Shown here piece by piece: positions 12,947 through 22,711 of a stretch of 64,000 bases of DNA. A program made the position numbers and the translations under genes. The stretch covers positions 1,948,611 to 2,012,610 of the forward strand of contig JAVDOI010000020.1 in assembly GCA_032191485.1 (NCBI GenBank). The letters run 5' to 3'. The DNA is from Leptoclinus maculatus (lineage: Eukaryota > Chordata > Actinopteri > Perciformes > Stichaeidae). Position 1 is the stretch's first letter. Each line of letters opens with the position of its first letter. The notes below the pieces were generated by a model, which made no database searches, had not been told where the DNA came from, and saw only the letters and a program-made list of their open reading frames with translations.

Positions 12947-12978
12947 CCATCCATCCATCCATCCATCCATCCATCCAT
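12947..12978 (+). repeat. (CCAT)8 microsatellite
   Basis: Eight CCAT units at the right end of a pyrimidine-rich stretch (about 12850-12980). Confidence 0.95.
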
Positions 12979-13072
12979 TGTGTCCTGTTCGGCTGGCAGG
13001 CCAGAGGCTGAGCAAGCGCCCTGTCACATTATCCTGCCGCTGAGTGAATTACTCTGCCTCCATTAGACTAAC

Positions 13073-13590
13073 GAGAAAGCGGGAGGACGGAGAGAGATGG
13101 GGGGGGACGGGGGACGAGGCCGGGCAGGGGGGGACGGGGGAAGAGTGATGCGACTGGGAGATGGATGAGGAGGGGAAAAGTTTGATGAGGTGGAAGGAGA
13201 AAGATACGAGGGGGGGTATAAAGAAAGGATGGAAGAGCAGAGGTGGAGAGGAGGGAGTGAAGGGTGAAAGCTAGAGAGTAGGAGAGGCAGGAGGTTGATT
13301 AGAGATGAAGATGAAACAGGAGGAAGGCCGAGAGGGCGGAAAGCAGGGCAGCAGGAGCGGTGATGGAGGGAGAGGAACAGATGCAGAGGAGATGGAGGAC
13401 GGGGAGGGAGGAGAGAGTGGTGGGCAGTTGGTGGAAAAAATTGAATGAAGGAAGTGGAAGAGGGAAGATGCGAGGTGGAATAAGAAGGGAAGGAGACAGA
13501 AGGACAAAAGAAGAAAAAGAAGTGGAAAGGTAACCGGCAGAGAGACGAAGCAGCGGGGCAGTAACGAGCAGGGAGGGAGAGACGTTCATG
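13073..13590. repeat. purine-rich low-complexity block with G-runs
   Basis: About 500 bases in which the + strand is nearly all A and G, preceded by a pyrimidine-rich block at 12850-12980. Runs of five or more G at about 13099-13140 are spaced closely enough for a G-quadruplex. The long open frames here on the - strand code only Pro/Ser/Leu low complexity and are not genes. Confidence 0.8.
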
Positions 13591-13743
13591 AAACACATCA
13601 CAGCTGCACACGACACCGAGTGGATGACACACGCCTCGCAAGAGACAGCGCACACACACGATTCAGTGCGGTTATTCAGTGTAGTAATGGTTCCTGAACA
13701 TGTAGCCAAGATTAGATTAGAGGGGCTGCCACCATGGGTCCAA

Positions 13744-13759
13744 CCCCCCCCCCCCCCCC
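13744..13759 (+). repeat. C16 homopolymer
   Basis: Sixteen consecutive C bases. Another C run (14 bases) with a following A run is at 15012-15034. Confidence 0.95.
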
Positions 13760-14384
13760 AGTGACCTCAAAGTTAGCTACGGCCCTGCTTGAAAGACGCA
13801 CGCACAAACATACTGTATATTTAAAGGGTTCACTTTTTGAAGGAAGAATGAGTCTGAAGAGAAGCTTGCTAGAATCCAAGGTATCCCAAAGTGTTGTTGA
13901 AAATGAATACAAACAATACATTGGCAACTATTTTGATAATCCATTAATCTTCTAAAGCTTCGGTTAGACTCCCAAACGGAGGCGTACACGGACAGCAGCG
14001 GACACCACGGATGTGTAGTAGTTCTGTTTTTAGTGTCCGCGTGGAGGACGTGTTCCACACATGCTAAGTAGATCGCTACGCTAGCACTTGTCCGCGCAAT
14101 GCCTACGCGTACAGCCACTGATGACGACATTTACGGACCCTGGTGCGCTCGCGGACGCGCAAAGTATAAAGTATCAATAATAAAAAAATATCAATCATGC
14201 ATAATTCCTAAAACCAATTTATATTATAATAATAAGTTAAATAAAAAAAAATTGTAAATGATAAACCACATTTTATATTCAATATTCATATTAACCGTCG
14301 CATTTCGTTTTCTTACCAAAAATTCCAAATGGGGTACATTATTGAAAAAGTTTGGCGAACCACTGCTCTAAGTTTAATTAAATT

Positions 14385-14452
14385 CGAATCAATCAATTTT
14401 GTATAACTCAAAATAACAAATCACAAATTTGCCTCAGAGGGTTTTACAATCT
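14385..14452 (-). repeat. dispersed repeat tail (CCTCTGAGGCAAATTTGTGA type), reverse copy
   Basis: Read on the - strand this gives CCCTCTGAGGCAAATTTGTG followed by an AT-rich tail with AATTGATTG. A related + strand copy is at 47140-47215. This tail is widespread in teleosts. Confidence 0.55.
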
Positions 14453-15208
14453 GTGCACTCCGGTTACGATTCTTGAGACCGCTGTTATGCACGTTACACT
14501 GCCTCACTATAAACTCAAGGGTGCAGCAACCTTTTTATCACATTTTGACTGTTTTTTTTACAATATTAGTAGACATTTTCAGTTCCTCTGCTCACCCCCT
14601 CCGCTCTACTGATATGCAAATAAGACAGGTATGGCACTAAAATGCGGAGAAAGGAACTTGTCAAGCATCGTCAACTGTCAAGCTGATTTAAAGTGAACGT
14701 TTGAATTGTAAATGAGGCACCAATCAGTTGGGCTGAGTGTCAAACACCATCTAAAGTATGGATGGAAGGATATCATTTATAAACCGTCATGTCACAACAA
14801 ACTAGCATAAAGTGGTTTTCCCAATAAAGAGAGAAATGTAGGGAGTCTAATGTTTCCATGGAGCCTTTCCACACAGAAACACTTGGATGTAACCCAGCTT
14901 ATGGCTTTACCACATGAGAAATACACAAGACAAAGTGAAGCAGAACACCTCAGGTAATGGGAATAGTGGTCATGACAAGAACAAGACTAAAAAGGCCTCG
15001 ACAGAAATAGTCCCCCCCCCCCCCCAAAAAAAAATAAAAATAAAAACCTGATATGCTGGAAAGAAGGAATCGTCCAGAAAACAAAAGAAGCATTTATGAG
15101 ATCATCACAAAGACAAGTGCGTCAACAGTAAACCAGCAGCGGTGCAGTGTCATGGGCCTGTTGAGATTTGAGTTAAACACACACACACATATGCTCGCAC
15201 GCAGGCAT

Positions 15209-15211
<3 letters not shown>

Positions 15212-15247
<36 letters not shown>
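15212..15247 (+). repeat. (AC)18 microsatellite
   Basis: AC repeat preceded by degenerate AC/AT repeats from 15178. Confidence 0.95.
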
Positions 15248-15248
<1 letters not shown>

Positions 15249-15552
15249 GAGGTAATGACACATCTTTGACATTTCTAATATTCCTCCATATCGATGACAA
15301 CTTCCCTCCATAGCCCTTCATTTCCACAGACACACACAACTCAGAAAAAAAACAACATAGAAATAAATAGTATAAATAACACAACTAAAGATCAACAGTG
15401 CCTGTGTTTGTGTGTGGACTTAAAAACTGAAAAAAAAGAAAAAGTTTGAATGAAGTTAGACTTCATGGACGGGCTATGGAGGAAAATGGCCACAGCTTGT
15501 TCTCTCTGCCTCCCCCTCCCCGTCATTCTCTCATCTCTCTCTGCTGAGGCTC

Positions 15553-15674
15553 TTAGAGGTCAGTGCAGCGCTCCTGTTTGCTGTAGTGGTCAAACTGACT
15601 CTTCCAGTGCATCATGTAGGAGGACCAGCGGTGGAACTCCACCTTCCACTGACGCTCTGCCTCGTCGATGTTGT
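15553..15674 (-). CDS. ache: ache coding exon 8, T-type C-terminus
   Basis: 122 nt including TAA at 15555-15553. Encodes DNIDEAERQWKVEFHRW, SSYMMHWKSQFDHYSKQE and RCTDL: the amphiphilic Trp-containing T peptide and terminal Cys used for assembly with ColQ or PRiMA. Acceptor TTCTCAG|AC. Confidence 0.97.
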
Positions 15675-18600
15675 CTGAGAAGAGAGACACAGAGACACAC
15701 AGAGAATCAGTGGTTAGCAGTTCAGCTTCGGCGCCTTTAACCTAAAGGCCTTTACACACCAGTGGCATTTTCTTTCGTGCGATTAATTCGCAGGCCAATA
15801 TATTTTTTCCAACTGTTGTCTTTGTCATGAATACTTTCACAAAGAGCGTGAATATTACGGGGCGGTAAAACAACACTTTTTACTTTTGCAACGCGATTAC
15901 AGGCATCAACCAATCACGTTGCTACACCTATAATTATGACACAACAACACGGAGTCTCCTTAGTCCGAACTATAGACTGTAAATAAGAAGTGGACGTAGT
16001 CGTCGTGACCTCACCCATTGGTTTGTGAACTGCAGTTTTGAAGCCTCGAGTTTGACATTTTGATCGTCGCCATATTCATTTTTGGCAACCAGTGAACGAA
16101 AGTGACCATGTTTGGACTCCGGGAGATTGACGTAGAAACGCCGTATACGTCTCTGGTAACAACCTGTCTGGTAGCCCCGCCCTGCTTTATGGTCTGTTTG
16201 ACTCTAAATGGACCATCATTTACTAAATGAACATCATGCTGTATTGAAGAAGACTTGAAACTAGAGATTGAGACCATAAACTCATGTTTACAATGTTTAC
16301 TGAGGTAATAAATCAAGAGAGAAGTAGAGTAATTTTCTCATAGACTTCTATACAACCAGAGGAGTCGCCCCCTGGTGGACATTAGATAGAATGCAAGTTG
16401 AAGTAGCATTTATCTTGTCGTCTATTTGTCACGCCTACGGTGTGTAAAGGCTTTTAAGGTCTTATAACCAGTTTGTTGCTTATTTCACGGGTTGTCTTTT
16501 GTGTTTAGTTTGATTGCCAAACCCCAAGAGGGTGGGTCTTAGGTTACATGGACCGGTCTGAGGCCAGACACCAGGGAGAAGGGAAGAGATATGAGACAAC
16601 AGCATAACACCAAAGTTAAATAAAGACAACTGCCTGTGGAGATGTACATTATGCTGTATTTATCAAATAAAATGTCCAACTCTGTGCATTTCTTGTTCTA
16701 TAATAACTAGATAAGGGATTCTGTCCAAATGATTTGTTCATGTTATGCATATATGTTGAAAATGAATATTAGAAATATATACAATGGGATTTCCTAAGCA
16801 CCTTTTAGTGACACATTCAGGCCTATAATGTTGTGTTACCGTAATAACAGTGAAGACTTGTATTCAGTGCAGATGTCGTGTGTTGAGTAGAAGCAGTGTT
16901 TAGAAGCACTATTTACCAGTGATGTTGAGGAGGCGTGGCAGGAAGCGGTTCCAGAAAGCGCACATCTGGTTCCTCAGACCTTTGTGGACCTTCATTGGTT
17001 CAGTGTTGAGTCCGACGTGTTTCTGCTCGCTGACGGTGAACAGAGGCCAGCGCTTCTTGCTGTCCACCAGTCCGTCATGGTTCACATTGGGATTTCTGAA
17101 GGACGAGGACGATGGGGAGGCACAAGAGACACAGTCAAAACAAGGAGGGATTAAAAATGGATAAAGAAATCTACACTCAGTTTCCAGTTCCTTAGGTCAT
17201 TCAGCTAAGACAAAGGCAGTTAATTCAACAGCCAAGCAAGGTCAGTACTGACAAATACTTCAATCATTTATTGTGTACTTTAGTTGACTGTCTGGATGCA
17301 CATTACCTTGATATTACAGCAACAGCTGTTCAGAAGTTCAAACTTAGCCTAGTTCTAAGGTCAGTGTTTACTAAGTGGAGTTTTACTCATCAATAAATTC
17401 AAACTAACAACAAACTATTTCTTAGAGATTAGTTGTTACTAAATATTCACACCCAGTAACAGTACAGTCAGGTGTAAAGCCAAAATGATACCTTCTGCAT
17501 CCGAGGGTACGCAAGATGTACGTGTAGGCTTTGTGCGGACATCGGCATAACTTTATTTTGTTTGTTGCCACTTTATTTTGTTTGTTGCCACTTCGCTACA
17601 AATGCACAGCATCTCTCTCTCCCAGCCATCGTGGTGCTGTGTGTCTTTCAGCAGCAACTACTTTCTTATTGTTACAGTTCATATGACAATAAAATCAAAG
17701 CCAGATCAGGTGCTTTATAACTGTTACATCTGCTGTTTCTGACCGCAAAAATTATTTAATTAGCACAAAACCCAAAGTTCATGAGAGAGTTCATGAGTTC
17801 TGCAGGTTTTTTGGTAATTAAATATAATAAAAACTAAAAACAAATGGTGTTAGAGAGCTAGTGGTGCTAGAGGAAAAGTGAAGGGAACACTGAAGTCATT
17901 TGAATTCATTGTCTGGCTGCCATGGACATCTGTGCCAAATTTGATGGAAATCCAACCAATCATTTCTTTGATATTTCAATCTGGACCAAAGTGTTTAACC
18001 GACCAACCAATTCCAATGGCGTTCCCATCACTGCTGTAAATACCCCTGATCTATCTGGATGATTTGGCTGAGATATAAATCATCTGGGCTACTTAAATTG
18101 GGTGGCTGCTTCCACAATGTTGTGGAAAATGTTTGCACGGTCTGAGGTTTCCTTTGCAGAAACCAGACCGTAGAAACTTCTACTGATCACCTCATCTACT
18201 CTGCAGCTAAGCAACCTAATTACAGTCCGTCCTCTCTGGTGTACTCGTCTCTCTCTGCTGTCCGTTGTGATTGACAAGTACACACCCAGTTCGTGCAAAG
18301 TTGGCCCAGTATCTCATCATGCGTTGGCTCAGTCTCTCCTCCTCTAAGGTGTAGTTGAATCTCTTCTCCAGTGGCAGGCCCAAGACGAACTCGATCTCGT
18401 AGCCGTGGATCACGCCCATCCACTCCGGCCAGGCCAGGTTGGACGCTCGGTGGTCGAACAGGTAGAGGTAGACCCCTCCTTGAGGAGCGGGAGGAGAAAA
18501 AGATGGTTCATTTGTGTTGACAGCACTGGTTTTGTTTGGTGGATACCTCGCTCACAGGAATTTGAGCCGGCACGGCAGATAACAAATACAAACAATAATA

Positions 18601-21600
18601 ACATTAACAAACCGGAACAAATTCAATTAATTAATGTAACACTGCAGTGTAAAATGCAGGCACGCACTAGAAGGTAAATAAGTGGGTACTTATTGTAGAA
18701 AAAAACAAATCCAGTCCGCTATAGTCCGGCTTTGTGAGGAAAAGAGTGGCAAACTGCAGTACGTGACGCACGAGCTCTGCCGATGCATCAGAGCTGTGTG
18801 AAAAGGACCACGCAAACACACATGTCTTACCTTGTGAGTTCCCTCCGCTGTTCACCACCCCTCCCATGTTGGCCTTGAGGGCGTTGTTCTGGGCGTAGGA
18901 GCGAGCGAAGTGGGCCAGCGGGCAGATGACGTTGTGGTCGCCCACGACGTCGTCCAAGGCGTCGCGGTTTTTCGCCCCGTTATTCTCGTCCATCCAGTCG
19001 GTGTACTGCAGCACCACCGCTTCCAGGCCAATATCGTTAGCGTGTGGCACGCTCAGCTTGACACCTGGCACAGTGAGGTTTTAGGTTTTTAGGTGCATTT
19101 TATTTTTTTATTATTTATTAAGTGTGGTAGAAGCTGTGACGTGGTAAAGTAGAATCATGGCTGGAATTTTGTTGGCGATTTCTACAATTCTTTCTGATCA
19201 GTCGCGTTAACAGAATGATTATGGAGAACTGTCAAATTCTGCAATCATATTAACAGTGTAGAAAACAATTTCGCAGTATTCTTTGTGTCTCTATCCCTTC
19301 TTTCCATAGTGAGCTTCACCTTCCAGGAAGTCCTCTCTGGAGATCAGGCTTTCGTTGTCCTTGCTGAAGCCTGGAGCTCCGTACAGCAGGAAGTAGGAGC
19401 CCTCGTCCTGGTTGACGCCGAGCAGGATCTGAGTGTCTTTGAAGTTGCCCGAGTTGAGCATGGCCTCGGGAGTGTCGGGTACAACCTCGCCGTCCACGAC
19501 GGGGACAAACGAAAACCGGAAGAGGGCCGACCACGGCAGGACCTGCTCCGGACAGGATGACAAGCTCAAATGTACCGTTTGAAATGACACGCAAACCCAT
19601 AAAAGACCAAAGGTCCCGTGACAGATTTGGTGAAATAACACCTTTAAAAAACTCCTGCATTCAGGTCAGCACGACAATTCGCTTATCTCTTCCATCATGC
19701 TGTGTAGTCTGGTAGACCTGCTGCACCACAGCACATCTGCTATGTGCCGTGGGTGCAGATAAATCAGTCTGCATGGTTTAATGTGTGAACGGGAGCAGGG
19801 ATGGATATCAGGGGAATCTGTACCGCCTCATTTTGCCACCTCAAGACCTCGTAACATTTCAAGGAAAATGCCGGTACGGCTGTGTGTGAATGAAAGCAGT
19901 AACATTGCAGGGACAAGCATGAAAAGGGTTTTCACGCTTTCGCTTTGACGTCGGGTCGTTGACGGCTGGGGGCGGGTTAATGTCCTTACATGTGTATTTA
20001 TTGCACATCTAATAAATTAGGTGTTGTGAGGCTCAGAACAATTTATCCACCATTCTACAGTAGAGACAGTAGATTCTTGATCAGGACTGGTTTATGGCAA
20101 TATTTGATTTGGACCTATGTGGTGAAGGTTCTTGAATCCTGGCTGGTATTGGTATCTATATCATAATATATATATATATCGATATCACAATATAGAAATG
20201 TTATTATCGTGACAGAGGATTTCATTTTCATCACTCACCATAATAACCCTGAAAGTAAGATCTTTATACTGCTCCACTGCTCGATCATTTGACATGATAT
20301 TGTGCATTTGGTGGGGACTATTTCCAACGGCGGATTAATCCACATTTGGTGCTCTAGTTCATTTAGACTCAGGGAGTGTTGACGCCAGAGTATCAAGGCC
20401 TAAAAGAGGATGAAGTGAACTTCACTGACTGTTGACTGACTGCATTACCTGCCACTCCTGGTCGATGAGCTCCTGTGGGTTTTTACCGCGCAGACAGTCC
20501 ACCATCTCAGTGTCGTTGCCTCCGTTGCAGCCGACCAGTTTGCCCAACAACGTGGCCCGTCTGCGTGCCTCAGCAGGGCTGACCGAGGCCCAGGGACAGT
20601 TGGGGACCCCGCTCTGGAGGATGGCCCTGGTGAAGATGGGCCGGCTGTCTGGAGAAAAGAGGTGGAAACCTACTGAAGCTCCACCAGCGCTCTCACCAAA
20701 GATAGTCACCTGATTGGTCAAAGACGGCAAACAGAGAGATCGGGGTCAAAATAAGCTCGCACTTGATTCTTTGTGTAGACAGAACAGGAGAGACAAATAA
20801 AACTGTGAGAAACTAACCTGTTTGGGGTTTCCACCAAAGAAGTGGATGTTGTCTTGGACCCACTGCAGCGCCATCCTCTGGTCCAGCAGACCCACGTTGC
20901 CGGGAGCCTCAGAGGAACCATGCAGAGCGAGGAAGCCAAAGGCACCGATCCGGTAGTTCATGGAGACCACAATAACCGTCTCACTGTGAGCTAGGTAGCG
21001 GCCATCATACACGTCCAGAGAAGAGGAACCACTGTAGAACCCTGGAAATGTTAAATATCACATTAACCTAATGTATCACAATCTCCCACAAACAGACAGG
21101 AACTGTACTACACATTTAACTCACAGGAGTATGAGAGGTCTAATGTCTAGAGGAGTCCAATATCTTTAAATCTATAAGGATAACAGTTGAAAGGGTATCA
21201 GATTAAGGCACACTTTCATAGTCTGGGTTGAATTATCTCACTTTTCTGTATGTTTACTGCACAACCAGAAATTTGTCCAGTAGTTGCAAAATCACTGGCC
21301 AAGACGATGCAGATTCTGATTAGTATAAGTACGCATGTTGTCTGCATGAAATAAAAGCAGTCTAGATCTGCTCAATATGAAAAGTCTCTTGAGATAACTA
21401 CTGTGATTTAAACCTATAGAAACACATTTTATTAAATTGTACCACCTCTTACTATTTTCTTGAGACTTACTAAACTTGAGGTTGATGCCCAAATAAAAAG
21501 GCTAATAACTGTATCTCTGGCCACAGAGCAGCTGGTGAGCGGCGGCCATCCAGCCAGCTGTGTGTGTGCTAGTGGTTCCATCAGCTGATAGCCAAACACG

Positions 21601-22586
21601 CCGTCTAAAACAATATAACAGAGCAAAAACTGTTTTCCCCCAGTTTCTCGCTAACAACTGCTACCGGCAGGGAGCCGGTTAAGAGTAGTGAGTGAGGAGT
21701 CAGCGGACCATTCTATGGCAGAATCAGGCAAAAACAAGGTCTTTTGAGAAGGTGTGAGACTTTGCAACCACAAGAGGTCCTTGAGCATGCAGCCATAAAT
21801 GAGAACGCAAAATATGATGAAATTTGTTGCAGCAGTATGCAAGATTAGACGTGGACAGACAGAGATGCATATACGCACACACTCACTCATGCGCACACAC
21901 ACACTACCGATCTCATTATTAACAGTGGCTAGAGAGAGCAGCCTAGTCTGGTTCCACATTGGGTCAAACGCCAAAGAGTTCAGCATTCTAAAGAGGTCAT
22001 GTGACTCCACTCACAGTGCCTTCTCTGCATAGAGTGAAAATGACTTCTTTGAATACCTGGCGCACTGCTGCCCTAAAGTCTCCACAGGAAGAATGACTCA
22101 TGTCTAACCTAATTTATATTGTGTCTCATTCTGAATAAGTCGTGACCAAGTACCTCCGCCGTAGATCCACACCATGACGGTGAGATTGTGTGGTCTGGGC
22201 GAGGAGGGCACCCAGACATTGAGGTACAGGCAGTCCTCGCTCATCTCTCTGTTGGGGTTCCACATCTCGCTGCCCTGGAAGCCGGGGAACGACGTGTCCA
22301 CGAACTGGTAGCAGGCGTTGGGGTAGGCGTTGGCCTCGTACACCCCTGTCCACGGACGCTTGGGCTCAGCGCGACGGAAACGCCGCTTCCCTACCGGCGG
22401 CTCTGCAAAGGGGATGCCCAGGAAGGAGGTGACGAAGCTTCGGTCTGGCACCGGCATGCGGGTGCCTCGGACTCGACCGGTACGCGTCTGAACGATGAGG
22501 TCTGCCTCGCTCTGGGAGGAGCAGGTGGGGATGAGGAGAGACAGGAGGAGGATTTGGGAGAGGAGGAGAAGGACGGAGGTCTGCAT
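15553..22586 (-). CDS. ache: acetylcholinesterase, eight coding exons
   Basis: Hydrolyses acetylcholine at synapses. The exons on the - strand are 22586-22154, 21041-20818, 20709-20449, 19542-19320, 19064-18831, 18478-18286, 17095-16917 and 15674-15553 (TAA). Every junction is GT/AG and the phases agree, giving 1,869 nt and 622 residues. There is a signal peptide (about residues 1-24). The catalytic triad is Ser226 in GESAGG, Glu353 in NQDEGSYF and His483 in VIHGYE. The choline-site Trp is W109 in SEMWNPNRE, and the oxyanion glycines are in YGGGF. The end carries the T-type tetramerisation peptide with Trp-rich heptads (QWKVEFHRWSSYMMHW) and a Cys four residues from the C-terminus, which in the family binds ColQ or PRiMA. 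No alternative H-type exon was noticed. Mammalian ACHE has fewer coding exons, so the core here is more split. The assignment is near certain. Confidence 0.97.
15970..16412 (+). repeat. dispersed repeat A, copy 1 (about 440 bp)
   Basis: Contains GTCTGTTTGACTCTAAATGG, ACATCATGCTGTATTGAAG and CAACCAGAGGAGTCGCCCCC. The same text recurs at 27835-28168 and, inverted, at 34108-34568. This copy sits in the last ache intron. The ends are approximate and the class is unknown (non-autonomous). Confidence 0.85.
16917..17095 (-). CDS. ache: ache coding exon 7
   Basis: 179 nt, phase 2 to 1. Encodes NPNVNHDGLVDSKKRWPLFT through LNTEPMKVHKGLRNQMCAFW and NRFLPRLLNIT, the end of the shared catalytic core. 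Acceptor CTTCAG|AAAT, donor ACTG|GTAAAT. Confidence 0.96.
17840..18045 (-). repeat. dispersed repeat B fragment in ache intron 6
   Basis: GGTGCTAGAGGAAAAGTG, TTTGATGGAAATCCAACCAA and ATTTCAATCTGGACCAAAGT belong to a repeat family common in fish. A copy in the other orientation lies at 51665-51880 in a mucin intron. Confidence 0.55.
18286..18478 (-). CDS. ache: ache coding exon 6 (catalytic His)
   Basis: 193 nt, phase 1 to 2. Encodes GVYLYLFDHRASNLAWPEWM, then GVIHGYEIEFVLGLPLEK with His483, then RMMRYWANFARTG. Acceptor CTCAAG|GA, donor ACTGG|GTGTGT. Confidence 0.96.
18831..19064 (-). CDS. ache: ache coding exon 5
   Basis: 234 nt, phase 1 to 1. Encodes VKLSVPHANDIGLEAVV, YTDWMDENNGAKNRDALDD, VVGDHNVICPLAHFARSY and a Gly/Asn/Ser-rich loop ending NSGGNSQ. 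Acceptor TGCCAG|GT, donor CAAG|GTAAGA. The loop is longer than in the electric-ray enzyme. Confidence 0.96.
19320..19542 (-). CDS. ache: ache coding exon 4 (catalytic Glu)
   Basis: 223 nt, phase 0 to 1. Starts VLPWSALFRFSF (acyl-pocket Phe pair) and holds GVNQDEGSYFLLYGAPG, with Glu353, a Tyr at the mammalian-type choline-site position, and Tyr360. Acceptor GAGCAG|GTC, donor GAAG|GTGAAG. Confidence 0.97.
20285..20358 (+). repeat. dispersed repeat C, copy 1
   Basis: GGGGACTATTTCCAACGGCG followed by GATTAATCCACATTTGGTGC recurs with few changes at 33517-33605 and, inverted, at 35015-35100. This copy is in ache intron 3. Confidence 0.75.
20449..20709 (-). CDS. ache: ache coding exon 3 (catalytic Ser)
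   Basis: 261 nt, phase 0 to 0. Starts VTIFGESAGG, with the nucleophile Ser226, and ends PQELIDQEWQ, which holds the peripheral-site Trp. Acceptor AATCAG|GTG, donor CAG|GTAATG. Confidence 0.97.
20818..21041 (-). CDS. ache: ache coding exon 2
   Basis: 224 nt, phase 1 to 0. Acceptor TTCCAG|GG, donor CAG|GTTAGT. Encodes FYSGSSSLDVYDGRYLAHSE (with a peripheral-site Tyr in DVYDG) through GNVGLLDQRMALQWVQDNIHF and GGNPKQ. Confidence 0.96.
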
Positions 22587-22673
22587 GACGGAGGCGAAGG
22601 CAGTCTGCGCGGCTGGAGCTGTGGTCGTGATTCCCTCTCCAATCAGGGAAGGCTGGTTCTGCTCTGCTCAGCT
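22154..22673 (-). CDS. ache: ache coding exon 1 with 5' UTR part
   Basis: ATG is at 22586-22584; the 87 bases 22587-22673 are 5' UTR after an AG acceptor (22675-22674) preceded by a CT-rich tract. It encodes the signal peptide, SFLGIPFAEPPVG, the peripheral/choline-site segment EMWNPNREMSEDCLYLN, and VMVWIYGG. The donor is GGCGGAG|GTACTT, phase 1. Residue 95, in CYQFVD, is Phe where well-known AChEs have the peripheral-site Tyr. Confidence 0.95.
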
Positions 22674-22679
22674 CTACAG

Positions 22680-22683
<4 letters not shown>

Positions 22684-22711
<28 letters not shown>
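22684..22711 (+). repeat. (GA)14 microsatellite, reads (CT)n in ache pre-mRNA
   Basis: Uninterrupted GA run. On the ache sense strand it is a CT run ending nine bases before the AG acceptor of the exon with the start codon, so it serves as the polypyrimidine tract. Confidence 0.9.

Noticed and set aside
13063..13709. 198- and 136-codon - strand ORFs
   Set aside because: Translation of a purine-rich tract gives Pro/Ser/Leu low complexity; no domain, no splice context.
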